Assembly: GCA_004194705.1 (NCBI GenBank)
Contig: SADC01000163.1
Location: forward strand, 1 to 64,000
Source of the DNA: Ditylenchus dipsaci
Lineage: Eukaryota; Nematoda; Chromadorea; Rhabditida; Anguinidae
Length of the DNA: 64,000 nucleotides
Direction: 5' to 3'
Below are positions 1-12,073 of this stretch, one piece after another. The notes beneath the pieces were generated by a model. The model made no database searches. It saw only the letters and a program-made list of their open reading frames with translations, and was not told where the DNA came from. Numbering within the stretch: the first letter of the stretch is position 1; each line of letters opens with the position of its first letter. A program made the translations under genes and the position numbers.

Positions 1-113
1 AAATACGGTAAATTGTGAATTCTTAGCGTTCTTAAATTCTTAAATTTTTTTCTTGGCAGAACGACCGCTTAGCAAATCGACCACTTAGCAAATCGCCGCA
101 CAAATTTCGGGTA
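1..113. mobile_element. terminal fragment of a tandem-repeat-ended element
   Basis: The motif 'cttagcaaatcgaccactta' and shorter variants repeat here, ending in an 'aaatttcgggtac' terminus. The same arrangement forms the right end of the element at 61,527-62,880, so this is the right end of another copy cut by the window start. No coding sequence is seen. Confidence 0.7.
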
Positions 114-154
114 CAAGCGTTCGAACCATTAACTCAGTTTTTGAAAAAAATTTT

Positions 155-445
155 GGTGTTCGTACTTGGATCAAAATTTTTTTTACTTTTTCGGGTTCTG
201 AAACTTGGTTTTTGGACTGATTCGGACACAGCTGAAGATGCTTTGATAATAGTGAAAATAAGGTTTTGTATGGTACTTTTCGAGTATCGGGATACAATAG
301 ATTAAACCAAAACTCAAAAAAATACCCGAGAAAACGGCATTTTACTACTATGCCTGAATCAATCCAAACAGGTTTTAGAACGCCGAAAAAGTGAAAAAAA
401 TTTTGCTCCAGGTGACGACCATTGGTTTGGTTGGACTTAAAAATT
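155..445. repeat. palindromic MITE, family P1
   Basis: This is an imperfect inverted repeat whose ends read as variants of 'accaagtggtcgtccacttgg', with inner arms of the type 'ctgaagatggtttgatagtg' and 'gcattttaccactat'. The same 290-330 bp family occurs at 18,163-18,492, 48,895-49,150 with its mirror copy near 52,900-53,155, 61,825-62,140, and as a half copy at 55,160-55,330. It has no coding capacity and would fold into a long hairpin. Confidence 0.75.
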
Positions 446-1390
446 TAAAATTCGCCAGCAAACTTCTCAAACCGATGTTGATGGTTCGTACCTCTATGGG
501 TGCAAAAGCCTATTTCACACATTTTGCACCGACAATACCAAGGATATTTGGCTGCTTCGCGGCCGAGGGCCAGCACACTACCTGTTGCAAGAAAGTAGGA
601 TGAAAAAAACTCAAGGGAACCGTAAAGGTAGGTTTAGAGGCTTTTACGTTTGATACTATCCAAACTGTTAGGTAGTTAAAAAAGTTCAAAAATAATGACT
701 TCTTCTTCTAGACAATAAATAAAAACAATAAAAAAATATATGAAAAATATGGTGTGGTGACCAATTCTCATTATGGTGACCGATCCCATTGAACACCTCG
801 ACCATCGACATGCCATTGTAACAAGGGTGAATTTTAGTCACTTTTTCAATAAGTTTACTTTTTTCAAAAAGCCATAATCTCACACCCAAGTTTTTAAAAA
901 GCTTCTCTGTAAATGGGTTTGTAGCTCTTGAACTGCGCTACAACATGGTGCTCTGATTTTTGCTGTAGCGTAAAAATGTCTATCAACATCCTAAAATGAA
1001 TCTTACATGTGTTTGTAGCCAATAATGGCTTTTCCAAAATATTCCAATGAACCTTATATACTATTCGAAAGAGGATGAATAGGGCTACAAAGCTGTATAA
1101 AATAAATTTTGTTTCGCCATAACTCTTGTTTAAAAAATATCAGGTTTAAAATCCATACCGAACTTTTTGGGACACCAGTTATTAACAGTAGCGCCAGAAA
1201 ATCTATACCTGCCATCTTTATAACTACCGTTATTTCCTCTAACAGCGATCTTACCCACTTTCTCATCCCTTGTTTTTTGACGAGGATTCAGAAATCAGGA
1301 CTATTTTAAATTTAGAATTTCGATATTTTTTGGAAGTTGAAAAAAGCCCCCTGGGGCTCTCTTAGTGGAATACAGTAGGTGCAAAGAATG
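446..1390. other. intergenic repeats, no gene seen
   Basis: Around 550-600 a stretch containing 'cgcggccgagggccagcaca' resembles 61,390-61,440 and so belongs to a dispersed repeat. The rest is AT-rich. I find no exon with credible splice sites or a coherent reading frame. Confidence 0.5.
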
Positions 1391-3034
1391 GGACGCAACA
1401 AACTCGCCCGAAAAAACTCGCCAGCGCAAAAGACTCGCCAACGCCATAACTCGCCAACGCGAAAATTGCCAACGCAAAAGACTCGCCAACGTCAAATCTC
1501 GCCAACGGCGTATCTCGCCAACGGCAAATCTCGCCAAACGGCGAAACTCGCCAATGGCAAAACTCGCCAACAAAAAACTCGCCAACGAAAAAACTGCCAA
1601 CGCAAAAAACTCGCCAACGGAAAACTCGCCAACGAAAAACTCGCCAATTGTGGAACCACAATATACATTTTAAAATATTTTTCAGGAATTTTAAAATTTT
1701 TTATTTTGCAAAAGGATAAATATATTTATTTCGAGAATAGGTGTGTCATGTGAAAATACAATAACAAACTACTTTAATTACTAAAGCGCTTAAATTAACT
1801 ACTATCATTAAAGGTATACCATTAAAGGGAGCGAGGACTTTTATACGCATCGTCTAGGCCACAGGTTCGACTATCACTGCTGCATGTCTTATTTTTTCAT
1901 CTCCTTCTTTTTTTATTTATAAGTTTTGTGTCTGAATCATCCTCACACTCTTGGATGTCCAACGGAATTAATCAGCGCAAGGTTACACACCTAGCGAGAT
2001 TATTTATGGTCTAAGATAGGCTAAATACCTGAAAATCGATCGTTTTCGGGGCTTTCTTGGCTGGGTTGATTAATATTGCTGAATTTTCCTACAAGTCACA
2101 CATTTCATATGCTTAAATGTAACCAAGATTTTAGGCTTTCGTTTGAGTTATCATGAAGAAAAAGATAATATTAAATTACAGCTCAAATTCAAGAGACATT
2201 CAACAATACCCAATTCCAACCTACACAATTCTGTCAATCACATGAAATCACAAAATTAGGGCATTTTCTGACAGTAAAGAAGTGCTGAAAATATTTGCAA
2301 TCCATTCGCAATACAATGATCGATAGTTTCTGGGCCAATAAAAAGATAGCTAAAATAAATAGATCATACCCTAAGGGAGATTTGAACCCAAAGTTCCTTA
2401 CAGAAGTGCAATTCACCTCTACTTTCGAGACCGAGCCAGAAGCTCAAATACAAAATTTTAGCCAGGGGGGAACCCACGGGATGCACCCAGCAAACGGCTT
2501 GATCAGCATTGAGTACCTATAATTTCGCCTGAACCACAAGTGGCTGGGTCTGTATGTGCCCTCAACGCTTAGAGAATTAATACTCTTGGTTCTTATTGGC
2601 TCTCAAATGAGTGGCCCTGTTTTGTCCCTTTCTTCCCAATTCAGCCTTTTCCCCTTTGAAAACACTTTTCCGGTCTGCATGGCAAAATTATTGCATGAAA
2701 ATGTTTTTGAGCAGTCATGAAAAAGTAATTTTTGGGTCATTGGGTGGTTGTGATGCGTTGGCGAGTTTAGCGTTGGCGAGTTTTCGGTTGGCGAGATTGG
2801 CCGTTGGCGAGTTTTGCGTTGGCGAGTTTTGCTGTTGGCCAGTTTTTTGCTGTTGGCGAGTTTTCGGTTGGCGAGTTCTGCCGTTGGCGAGATTCGCCGT
2901 TGGCGAGATTCGACGTTGGCGAGATTCGACGTTGGCGAGTTTTGGCGTTGGCGAGTTTTTGGCGTTGGCGAGTTTATGGCGTTGGCGAGTCTTTTGCGTT
3001 GGCGAGTTCTGGCGTTGGCGAGACGGTTGCGTCC
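1391..3034. mobile_element. non-autonomous tandem-repeat-TIR element (MULE-like)
   Basis: About 14 copies of a roughly 20-bp unit containing 'actcgccaacg' run from 1,400 to 1,650. The reverse complement ('gttggcgag') runs from 2,755 to 3,025. The outer ends share 'ggacgcaac', and the flanks are 'caaagaatg' and 'caaagaaat' (7 of 9 matching), fitting a degraded 9-bp target duplication. The 1.1-kb core has no recognisable transposase. It holds a tRNA-like B-box ('ggttcgactatc') near 1,850 and another on the minus strand near 2,378 ('gggttcaaatctccc'). Long open frames over the arrays are low-complexity artefacts. The structure matches the transposase-bearing element at 41,799-43,694. Confidence 0.75.
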
Positions 3035-3043
3035 CAAAGAAAT

Positions 3044-5463
3044 CAATAACCCGATTCTCACATAGGATCGGACGGCTATCGGACCTGACTTCAGTTGAGT
3101 CCGATCAATTTTATGTCCGATGCCATCTGAGAACACATCTCACCGGTCATCGGACTGTCTATCGTCGATCGGACTTTTTTCTTGTTAATACCTTAATGCG
3201 ACTGCCACAACTATTTTTACATTATTTAAATTCTGGTTTAAGTTGTTTAAAATCTGTAAGATTTTTATTTGACAATTTCAGAAATTTTGTAATAATCGTC
3301 GACACATTCAAAAAATATGTCCAAACTTTAACTGATTTTTTTTCGATCTAAATAACTTTTTTCAATTTTGTCAATCCGAATCTATCCAGTTGAATCGATC
3401 CAAACATAAATCACTTTGCAGTCAAACCTCGGCTATTCGCCACCCCAGTTATACGCCTCCCTAAATCTCTAAATAGTATTTGGACTATGTTTGTCCGTCA
3501 GTCCCGTTTTTAATAAATTTGATTTTTTGTACTTTTTTGTAGCGAAACTTCAAAAAGCTCTCTGTTACTTTGTAGCGAATAATCTTGGCTATCGTATGAA
3601 GAAAAGATACCATGCGAACAAAGATTTTGGTCGGAGACGTATCGATTTTAAGTTTAGGATCTGAAAAATTAGGACCACAGTAAAACACGGTACATCAGTA
3701 AATTAAAATGTTTTTTGTCTCGAAAAGAAGTTGAACTTATCATTCCATTTTTAATTTTCTTTGCGTGTGGTGGCCGCTTAGAGTATGTGGTCTTATAGGG
3801 TAAGCAGGTGGCCAGTTAGGGTAGGTAGGTGACCAGGCAGAGTTGTTAGTGGCAGTTACAACAATTGACGTTTTTTACCAGGCGCCTGTATGGCGCCAAC
3901 CCACCTTGTATGCTGTATTTGCTGATATTGGCTTATTTTTAGTCAACTGACACCCCGCTATCGCGTCCTCGGTTACACGCCACCCTGAAGACCGAGGTTT
4001 TTATTTTGACTGTACTTGGATGAATCGATTTTATTAAATTGATTGATTAAATTGGGGTTATAGTCATAAGTCACATGTATCGCTACAGCTGCCTTAATTT
4101 TTTTCTGTTTTGTAGCTCTAGACTATGACTTTCAGGTGTGTATTTCAGGAAGCGCTAAACGTATCAAAATATACAGATGAACAAGTCGATTTAGACCGAA
4201 AAAAGTTGTTTCATTTTTTTTCATGTGAATTGCTTGAAATTGCAAAGTTTCTTTACCACTCTACGGCCTCTATGAAATTTTTTTCTTGTTAGAAAGCTCT
4301 AAATGTGATCTTGATAATGTACTTCTCAGATTTTTAAAACTAATTATATTTCGCTGTGAAAATTCCATCGAAAAAATAAGTGAATTTTTCAAGTTTACAG
4401 GCATTTTGCAATGATACTTGATACGGATGTTGTTGAGCAGATTAAGAGCTAAAAACTGATTTCACATAATGAATTCTGAAAGAAAGGATGTTGAGATATG
4501 GCGTTTATAAAAATTGCCTCCTTCGAAAAAAAATTAGAAAACTTAGAGAAGACAGGGTTTAAGACAGGGTTGTAAGTTACATAACTTATAACCAGTGATG
4601 TATAAATATCCGGCTCTTGCTCTGGCAGTGGCTTTGAGCAGGAGCCAGAGCTGGAGAAAATTTTTAAAGATAAGAGCCGGAGCAAGAGCAGTAGCAAATT
4701 TTTTAAACTAAGATTTCAGAGCCAGAGCCGGAGCGAGAAATCGCAAAAATACATCATTGGTTGCAACTGAGAAATTTTTCTGCAAGTTGGAAATGTCCGA
4801 ATTACCTAGAAAATGTTTGTTCAGGTAAAAGTTCTAGGCTTGAGAGCCAAGACATTCTCGGTTTCTAAAAAAACCAAAGTTTTGCTCCTAAGTCTAGAAT
4901 TTTTTTGCGACTAAAGTTTTTCTAAGTAATTTTGTGCTAACACGGTGGCTGAAAGCATGAAATACAACATGTAAATAAAATTAGAGGTTTTTTAATAACT
5001 GTAATTATAGTCGCGTTGAGGGGTCAACATTTAAGGGGTCAAATCATTTTAGCCGGCGGTTAATTAAAATGACTAGAATGAACCCTCGATTTAGTGTACA
5101 CTCGATTTAGTGTACGTCTGGAGCCGGTCCCCAGGGTGTACACTAAATCGGGAGTTGACTGTAAACAAATACCGAGAAAATCATTGACATTTTTTGAATT
5201 CAAGAAAATATTGAGCCTAAATGTTAAACGCGACTATAATTACGAGCAATACAAAATTTTGGAAAACGTTCTCATTTATGAAGCGGTGAATACCAGCATG
5301 GCTTTTTCGAGCTGTGACTTTTTAAGTTTCATATCACACGTTTTGCCAAAATTTTGCACTAAAAAATCACTAATTTATTTTTCATGTTGTAGTTCATGCA
5401 ATAAATTCTCAGAAAAAGCTTAGTCACAAAAAAGTTTCAGGCTTAAGATCAAAACTTGGGCGC
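3044..5463. other. intergenic, AT-rich with degenerate repeats
   Basis: No exon structure is visible. At 4,600-4,735 there is a degenerate 'gagccagagccgg' repeat. At 5,085-5,150 a duplicated 'cgatttagtgtac' unit forms part of a small palindromic repeat related to those at 23,845-23,900 and 34,195-34,235. Confidence 0.45.
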
Positions 5464-5702
5464 TACTATAGAATACCCCCCCCCCAAATCCGACCTTTAA
5501 AAAATGCTGTAACTACCCTTGCAAACAACAAGTTTAGACTTAGCCCTTAGGCTTGGGGTAGGCCAGCGTACGGAAGTTGTGACTAATAAAGAGTTTACGC
5601 ATATTTTCTGGGGTCTGGGACATAATTTAGGTAGTCTTTACTTAAGTTTTAGAAGGAAAAATTTTTGGGGGGGGGGGGGGAGGTTGTTATTCTATAGTAG
5701 GG
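5464..5702. repeat. inverted repeat ending in ACTATAGAAT plus a C run
   Basis: The left end reads 'actatagaat' followed by a C homopolymer. The right end is a G homopolymer followed by 'attctatagt'. The same termini bound the larger element at 31,315-32,204, so this is a short MITE of the same family. Confidence 0.7.
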
Positions 5703-6654
5703 TCAAAACTTGTTGTTTTGAAGAGCCAAAAAATGGTTCGGCTCTTAGCTTGGAACTTTTTGTGACCAAACTTTTCTAGGTATTTTGAAAAAAGTTGTTA
5801 AATGCATAAACTACAACAATAAAAGGAATTATGGCAATTGGCAAAAATTGTTCAATAAGGCTAGAAATATTTCAAAAAAATATGTCTGCTTTTTGGCTCT
5901 TGGCTGATAACTTTTTTTTCCGAAAGACATTTCAATATTTTCAACTTGTAGAAAAATTCCTCAGTTACAACTGTGTCTCGAAAAACTGGAAAATGGTTTT
6001 GTATGATGCTACCGTATTTTCTCTAATAGAAGACCCTCCCCCCTAAACTTTGAGGGTCTGTATCTCAGAGCACAGTCAATATTTTGCAAAGCTGTTGATT
6101 GGATTTTCTTAACTCTCACGAGCTCTATTGATTTTGCTTTTCGGATTTTGGATGAACACCCAAAAATCTCAAGATCGACCTAAAATTTTCCTGATTTTTT
6201 GGTCATCGCAAAATAGATGCTTCTATCAGAAAAAATACGGAAAATACAGATTGTTTCTTCCCAAACAATCTTCGTGAACCGGAATCCTTGTTAAATTTCA
6301 GACTAGACTGACGGATCAGTCAAAACACTTCAAACTTTGAGGCAAAGACTTTGTTGGAAACGTACTTTTGGTATCTTTATATAGTATTTGGACTGAGTGA
6401 GTCACACTGTTTTTATTTCTTTTGACTTTTCCCGAGCTGAGTCGATGTGCCATGCTCATTCTTTCGGCAATCGATAAAGGTGAGTGTGTTTTTTGATTCT
6501 AATATTATAGAGCATCGTGGCTCCAGCCGGTTTTTCAGAATTCCGCAAATTAAGCGTTGAAATCGACCAAATCTTTGAATTTGTGCTTTTTTTTTCAATA
6601 TTTTAGTTTATCATTGAATTAAGTGATTCATTTAAGTTCAATTGAACGACGGTG

Positions 6655-6860
6655 TTTCAACGAGTTGGTGGTACCCAGGTGGTCGTGCCAGGATGTGATA
6701 CCCAGCTGGTGGTCCTCAGGTGGTGGCGCCTAGGATGTGGTTCTCAGGTGGTGGTGCCCAATTGGTGGTGGTCCTCAGATGATGATACCCAGGTGGGGTA
6801 CCCAGGTGGTGTTACCCAGGTAGTAATATCCAGGTAGTGGTACCCAGGTAGTGGTCGCCA
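6655..6860. repeat. minisatellite, 'cccaggtggtggt' type
   Basis: About 13 degenerate copies of a 13-15 bp unit built around 'acccaggtggt' lie here. The same word recurs at 47,445-47,520 and 48,750-48,775 and near 53,280. No conserved coding frame is present. Confidence 0.7.
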
Positions 6861-7283
6861 AAAGTCTTAAAAAACTTGAGGTAAAGCAGATATCAAACCT
6901 GTCCATTGGCCGGTTCCTTGAATCTCATGATTGAGAGCATTGACTGCCATGATTCTTCACACATCATGGCTCTCAAAATTCGGCGCCATTTAATGCGCCC
7001 GTCACCCTAGTGTATAGTAAGTCGAAATTGATCGTATACCCGCTCGGACAAACCTAAATATACGGACACTTGTAACAATTTTGTTTTGCAATACCCACGC
7101 TATAAAGTCAAACCTCAATATAACGACACCCACAAAAGTTCGTTCCCGCCTAGGGTCCGACACTTTTTTCAACATAATTTTTGAATAATTTTTTAGTTCT
7201 GTTTTTACCCTCTGGTCCCAAATATCGTGAGGATTACGATTTTGTCGATCGTTTTTCGAAAATAGAATAATTTTTGTGTTAAA

Positions 7284-7740
7284 GGGCCATCGCCGTCTCC
7301 GACAGCGGTTGTCCCCGCCAATTCGAATTTTTTTCTTTATTGTTGGATTTACGTACGAATTTTACAACTTGGTCAATAAAAAAACTGTACCTAACATTAA
7401 ATTCTAGGCTTTGTTTTGTTAGAAACCAAGCTGAAAAATCTGTACAGAGGTTGAATGATTACCGTATAACCTCTAATAAACGGGCACCCCTAATTCAAAA
7501 TCGTGTTTTTTGGCATTCTGTTTTTCAGCCATTTTTTGAAGAAAACATATCAGGCAAATTACCACTCATCTTGTAGCTCATCTCATTGGCTACAATTGGG
7601 TGGTAACTTTTCCGAGATCAAACTATGAAAGATGGGCTAAAACACAATGCCAAGAACACGATTTTGAATCCAGGGGGTGCCCGTTTATTAGAGGTTATAC
7701 GGTAGGTAAAAAACGTAAAAAAAGGTTGGACCCTAGGCGG
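7284..7740. mobile_element. TTAA-type element remnant with a nested P2 MITE
   Basis: 'ttaaagggccatcgccgtc' followed by 'tgtccccgccaattc' matches the left end of the element at 17,636, and similarity continues for about 180 bp. At 7,460-7,704 it is interrupted by a family P2 MITE whose ends are 'taccgtataacctctaata' and its inverse. No transposase is present. Confidence 0.65.
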
Positions 7741-10074
7741 GAACGAACTTTTAGGAGTATCGTTATGTCAAGATTTGACTGTAGTGCACTTCAAGGTCGG
7801 TCCCGTGGGTGTCATTTCCATGCCTACAATGATCTGAACAACAGGGATACCAAGGCGAACCCTCAACCTCTTGTTGGACAAAGATTGAAAAAAGATTGAC
7901 CCTGATGTTTACAACTTGAATCTGAAGTGCGTATTAGCGAGATAAAACAAGGCGCTTTCTTACGGGTGTCACTTGACTGGAACAAAGTTTAAAAGGCATT
8001 TTCTGTAAAAGCAGACCATTCTTTGTTCCCTCCCTTTTTTCGTATATTGTCGGAGTATATTTTATTTGTATATCGTCGGACAAATTTTTCTTATAACTCC
8101 CGCTCCTCTTTCCTGTTTCTACCTCAATCCCTTTCAATGGCCATACAATGACATTTCGATGTCGAAGAAGGCTTATTAATATAGGTTTTCCAACTTCGAA
8201 ATCGTTAAAATTTCACTACTGGAATATACAACCATCCATCCCTGAACGCTACTGGAATATACCTCCTCTCCCCAATAATTTTCAGGCTTAGAAATTAGGC
8301 TTAGTCCTTAGGCTTAGGCTTTGGGCCCTAAATTACAGAGGGTATATTCTAATAGCGTCAAATTTTTTTCTTCTGCTTCTCTCTTAAAATTTCATCCTCA
8401 TGAATTAACTTATCTTTAAAGATCAGGGTCAATCTTTAAAGAAAAGTGACTTTCTGTCCTTATTTGAAAAAGTGGGGTAACAACCACATCAAAAATAGCT
8501 CTACTCTTCTTCTACGTGATCGATTTCACAGAGTTTAACATCAGAGGTTAGGTTATATGGAGGGCTAATTATTATTATACTTGATTATGTTTAAGCCAAA
8601 TCAAACCAAATTGAGCCGAGAAGTTCGTTTTATCAAGAGTTCCGTAAAATCAATGTTCGACTGTATAAAAAATTGTTTTAAATAGAACATTTTCTTTGAA
8701 TGCATGCTCGCTATTCAGGTGTCACTTGTTAGCAAATTTGAAAAAAATGAAATCCGGAAGAAACTCCGGAAAATTCGTTAAACAATCAAACCTGGATGTA
8801 ACACCGCCCCAAGGGACTGAAATATTCAAGATTTTTTAAATTTTTACTACTGCTATGCTGGTATACAGTAATTATCCGAAGCTCTATTTTCACAAAGTTC
8901 AAATTTTTCTTATGTGGAAAAAATTGCCAAATCCACAGGTTTGTAAATATGAATCGTGAAAATTGACCCTAGGGTGGTGTTGTATACAGAGGATGGTGTT
9001 GCATTCAGTTTCGACTGTGAACATACTGTTTTTCATTCAACTTTTGTTAATAAAAATTTATACCACTAATGGCTCTATCACAATTTTAAGTGTAAATGTA
9101 AGTGTAAATGTAAATGTTTTTGGTATTGTGAAGACACCTTACATTTACACTTACAATTGTGATAGAGCCATAAGAGACATAAATTTTTGACACTGTGTTT
9201 TTTCGACTTTCTCGATATCGTAATTGTTTTGTACCATTCAACTCCAAATTTAACACTGAGCAATATGTCCTTAATTGGTAACACCGATTTATGCTAAAAA
9301 TGTTGAGTTATGGCCCTTTCCAGGGGCGTAGCCACAAAATCTAATGGGGGGGCACCATACGAGAAAAAAAATTTGGGGCCATTTAACTACCCCGTTTTTC
9401 ATTTTTGACTAGGTAAAAATCTGACGGAGGGGGAAGGCATGTGCTTAAATTGGGGGTACGTTAAATCGAGACTCGACTGTAGCCCTTTCTAATGAAGTAA
9501 TTTTTTTCAACCAGTGAAAATGACATCTTTTCTTAAAATGGATAATAGTGGGCTCTTTTGATTTATGCGTGTTTGTGCTCATTCACTTCGGCTTGGGCAG
9601 CTTCACAAGATGAGTCAAAACAATCACCATACTGTTGCAAAAACTTCACACTTTTGACCAATTTGAATTGAAATTACTGAATTCGGTTTGTGAATTTTTT
9701 TCAGAATGTGCGATTTTGCGCATGACCCTACCAAGGCACGAAAAAATTAATTGTATTTTTGGAATCTACACTAAATAGCATCAAATGAGTAAAACATTTA
9801 GAATGCGGGTCGGGATAACTGGAGCTCTGAAGTTGGAAAGTCAGACGAATTTTAATCAGAAGGCACAGGGGGACCAAGGCAACTTGTTGTCACATGCAAA
9901 TCGAGCATGCTGAACACGAATCGAATATCATGATTCCAGCTTGTTAAATTTTTTCAAACCAATTCATCTTGGTCCATCCTGTGCTTTTTGATAAAAATAC
10001 GTCTGACTATCCAACTTCAGAGCTCCAAATATCCCTAGCTACATTCAAATTGTTTTACCTTTACCTAAATTCAG
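7705..10074. other. intergenic repeats including two hairpins
   Basis: A short perfect hairpin lies at 9,068-9,170, with arms 'atggctctatcacaatt' and its complement around a 'gtaaatgtaagt' array. A longer inverted repeat at 9,812-10,038 has arms containing 'cagagctccaa' and 'ggcacagggggaccaagg'. Nothing gene-like is visible apart from these. Confidence 0.5.
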
Positions 10075-11203
10075 AGTATGGAGGACGGCTCTTCGACTTC
10101 TGGTGGAACCAAACCAATCCTTGATGAGAAACCGTTGGAAGGCAAGGTATAAAATCAATTAACCTTGGATTTTGAACTTGAAAAAATGTTTGCAATGTAA
10201 ATTCAGAGTATGGAGGACGGCTCTTCGACTTCTGGTGGAACGAAACCAATCCTTGATGAGAAACCGTTGGAAGGCAAGGTATAAAATCAATTAACCTTGG
10301 ATTTTGAACTTGAAAAAGATGTTTGCAATGTAAATTCAGAGTATGGAGGACGGCTCTTCGACTTCTGGTGGAACCAAACCAATCCTTGATGAGAAACCGT
10401 TGGAAGGCAAGGTATAAAATCAATTAACCTTGGATTTTGAACTTGAAAAAATGTTTGCAATGTAATTCAGAGTATGGAGGACGGCTCTTCGACTTCTGGT
10501 GGAACGAAACCAATCCTTGATGAGAAACCGTTGGAAGGCAAGGTATAAAATCAATTAACCTTGGATTTTGAACTTGAAAAAGATGTTTGCAATGTAAATT
10601 CAGAGTATGGAGGACGGCTCTTCGACTTCTGGTGGAACCAAACCAATCCTTGATGAGAAACCGTTGGAAGGCAAGGTATAAAATCAATTAACCTTGGATT
10701 TTGAACTTGAAAAAGATGTTTGCAATGTAAATTCAGAGTATGGAGGACGGCTCTTCGACTTCTGGTGGAACCAAACCAATCCTTGATGAGAAACCGTTGG
10801 AAGGCAGGGTATAAAATCAATTAACCTTGGATTTTGAACTTGAAAAAAATGTTTGCAATGTAAATTCAGAGTATGGAGGACGGCTCTTCGACTTCTGGTG
10901 GAATCAAATTAATTCTTGAGGAGAAACCGTTGGAAGGCAAGGTATAAAACAATTAACTTTAGATTTCAAACTAGAAAAATTATTCGCAATGCAAATTCAG
11001 AGTGTGGAAGACGGATACTTGAATTCTGGCGACTCGAAACTCATTCTTGATACGACGCCGTTGGAGGACAAGGTAAAAATCGACCTACCTGAGATTTTGA
11101 GATTAAAAAATTGTTTGTGGCATGAATTTAGAATGCGGAGGACGGATACTTAAATTCTGGCGATTCGAAACTTATTCTTGACGAGAAACCGTTGGATGAC
11201 AAG
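10075..11203 (+). CDS. tandem array of nine 72-nt exons (partial gene, unknown product)
   Basis: Nine consecutive exons lie at 10,075-10,146, 10,207-10,278, 10,340-10,411, 10,471-10,542, 10,604-10,675, 10,737-10,808, 10,870-10,941, 11,001-11,072 and 11,132-11,203. Each is exactly 72 nt, preceded by 'attcag' (the last by 'atttag') and followed by GTATAA-type or GTAAAA donors, with introns of about 60 nt. All are phase 0 and encode 24 residues beginning SMEDGSSTSGG and ending KPLEGK. Copies 8 and 9 diverge (SVEDGYLNSGDSK, NAEDGYLNSGDSK) but stay open. In copies 1-6 a recurrent exon difference is ACC versus ACG, synonymous for Thr, whereas length changes fall in introns. The product would be an acidic, Ser/Gly-rich, probably disordered repeat. 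No start exon is found upstream. The next phase-0 exon could be at 11,975, but an ATG exon intervenes at 11,776. I do not recognise the protein. A non-coding satellite is the alternative, but the splice sites and frame argue against it. Confidence 0.65.
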
Positions 11204-11229
11204 GTATTCAATCAAATTGATTTTGATAT

Positions 11230-11640
11230 TAGAATAGGGTGTAGGACTCAGGTGTAGGACTGAGTGTAAGACTCAGTGCGTGGCTTGGCGTACTTTTAAC
11301 TTGATTTTTCTTGATTGAGAAAAGAATTCTGTTAGTACCGTTTTGTAGCTAAGATTCAGAGCTTTGAAATTAGCTATTCACAGTCATGAAAATGCCCAGT
11401 CTGACAATGACACTCGATCTGAGTGTCAGACTTAGTGTGAAACTCAGTGTCAGACTCGGAATTTTTTATCCAAGTTTCTGCACTCAGGTATTGATTCTGA
11501 ATTAGTAATTTTGAAGACCTGAATCTTAACTACAAAACAGTACTAACAGAATTTGGTTTTTCTCAATCAAGAAAAAGTTAAATATAAATTTTGCCAAGTC
11601 GCGCACTGAGTCTGACACTCATTGTGAAATCACCTTTTAA
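11230..11640. mobile_element. inverted repeat with 'gactcagtgt' subterminal arrays
   Basis: Left and right ends carry short arrays of 'gactcagtgt' and its complement. Inner arms contain 'cttgattgagaaaa' and 'tctgttagtac'. It lies immediately after the last tandem exon and resembles the tandem-repeat-ended elements, but I could not define a target duplication. Confidence 0.55.
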
Positions 11641-11775
11641 CATTTAAATATTTCAATTTTTTAAATTTTTTGTTAATGCCATCTTCAAATTTCACACCAG
11701 CTAATTGGTGTTGTGCAATGAATTTTTTCTAATTGCAGAAGATATTATTCATACATTTTTCTAAATATTAATACA

Positions 11776-12073
11776 ATGATGTTTGACACAACGGAAGTTA
11801 TTTGTGAAGTGTTGCAGTACTTGAAGTACAATGAATATGCGAGTGTTGCCATCACATCAAAAAAATTCAGTCTGCTAACTATTTATATTGTGAATGGCCG
11901 CTACGGACGTAGAATTCATGACAAAACTTATAAAGTAGTTGCTTATTCATTTTTTTCTAATGTTTTCATTTCAGGATTACAGAGAACAACTGACTCAGAA
12001 AGACGCGGAGATCGCAAAGAAAGATGCAGAGCTGGCAGCTGCTTTGGCAGAAATAAAGATTTTGAAGAACCAA
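11776..12073 (+). CDS. F-box-like N-terminus plus coiled coil, 5' part of a gene
   Basis: An ATG follows an acceptor-like TTGCAG at about 11,738. The first exon (11,776-11,934) encodes 53 residues: an F-box-like helix stretch, 'TEVICEVLQYLKYNEYASVA', then 'VNGRYGRRIHDKTYK'. A 40-nt intron (gtagtt...ttccag-like 'tttcag') joins it in phase 0 to exon 11,975-12,073. That exon encodes 33 residues of heptad-like charged helix ('KDAEIAKKDAELAAALAEIK'), a clear coiled coil, and ends at a 'gttagt' donor. No following exon is visible in the repeats downstream, so the 3' end is missing or distant. F-box proteins usually act as substrate adaptors of SCF ubiquitin ligases; that role is inferred from weak similarity. 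The coiled-coil exon could instead belong to the tandem-exon gene upstream, because phases agree. Confidence 0.5.

Noticed and set aside
1301..3351. Long open frames on both strands, up to 246 codons
   Set aside because: They run through 'actcgccaacg' tandem arrays and give low-complexity Arg/Trp/Ala repeats in several frames at once; no splice or start context.
10061..10820. Minus-strand open frames of 87-120 codons with FLIKDWFGSTRS-type repeats
   Set aside because: They are the antisense of the nine tandem exons plus introns; the plus strand has consistent splice sites and exact 72-nt exons.
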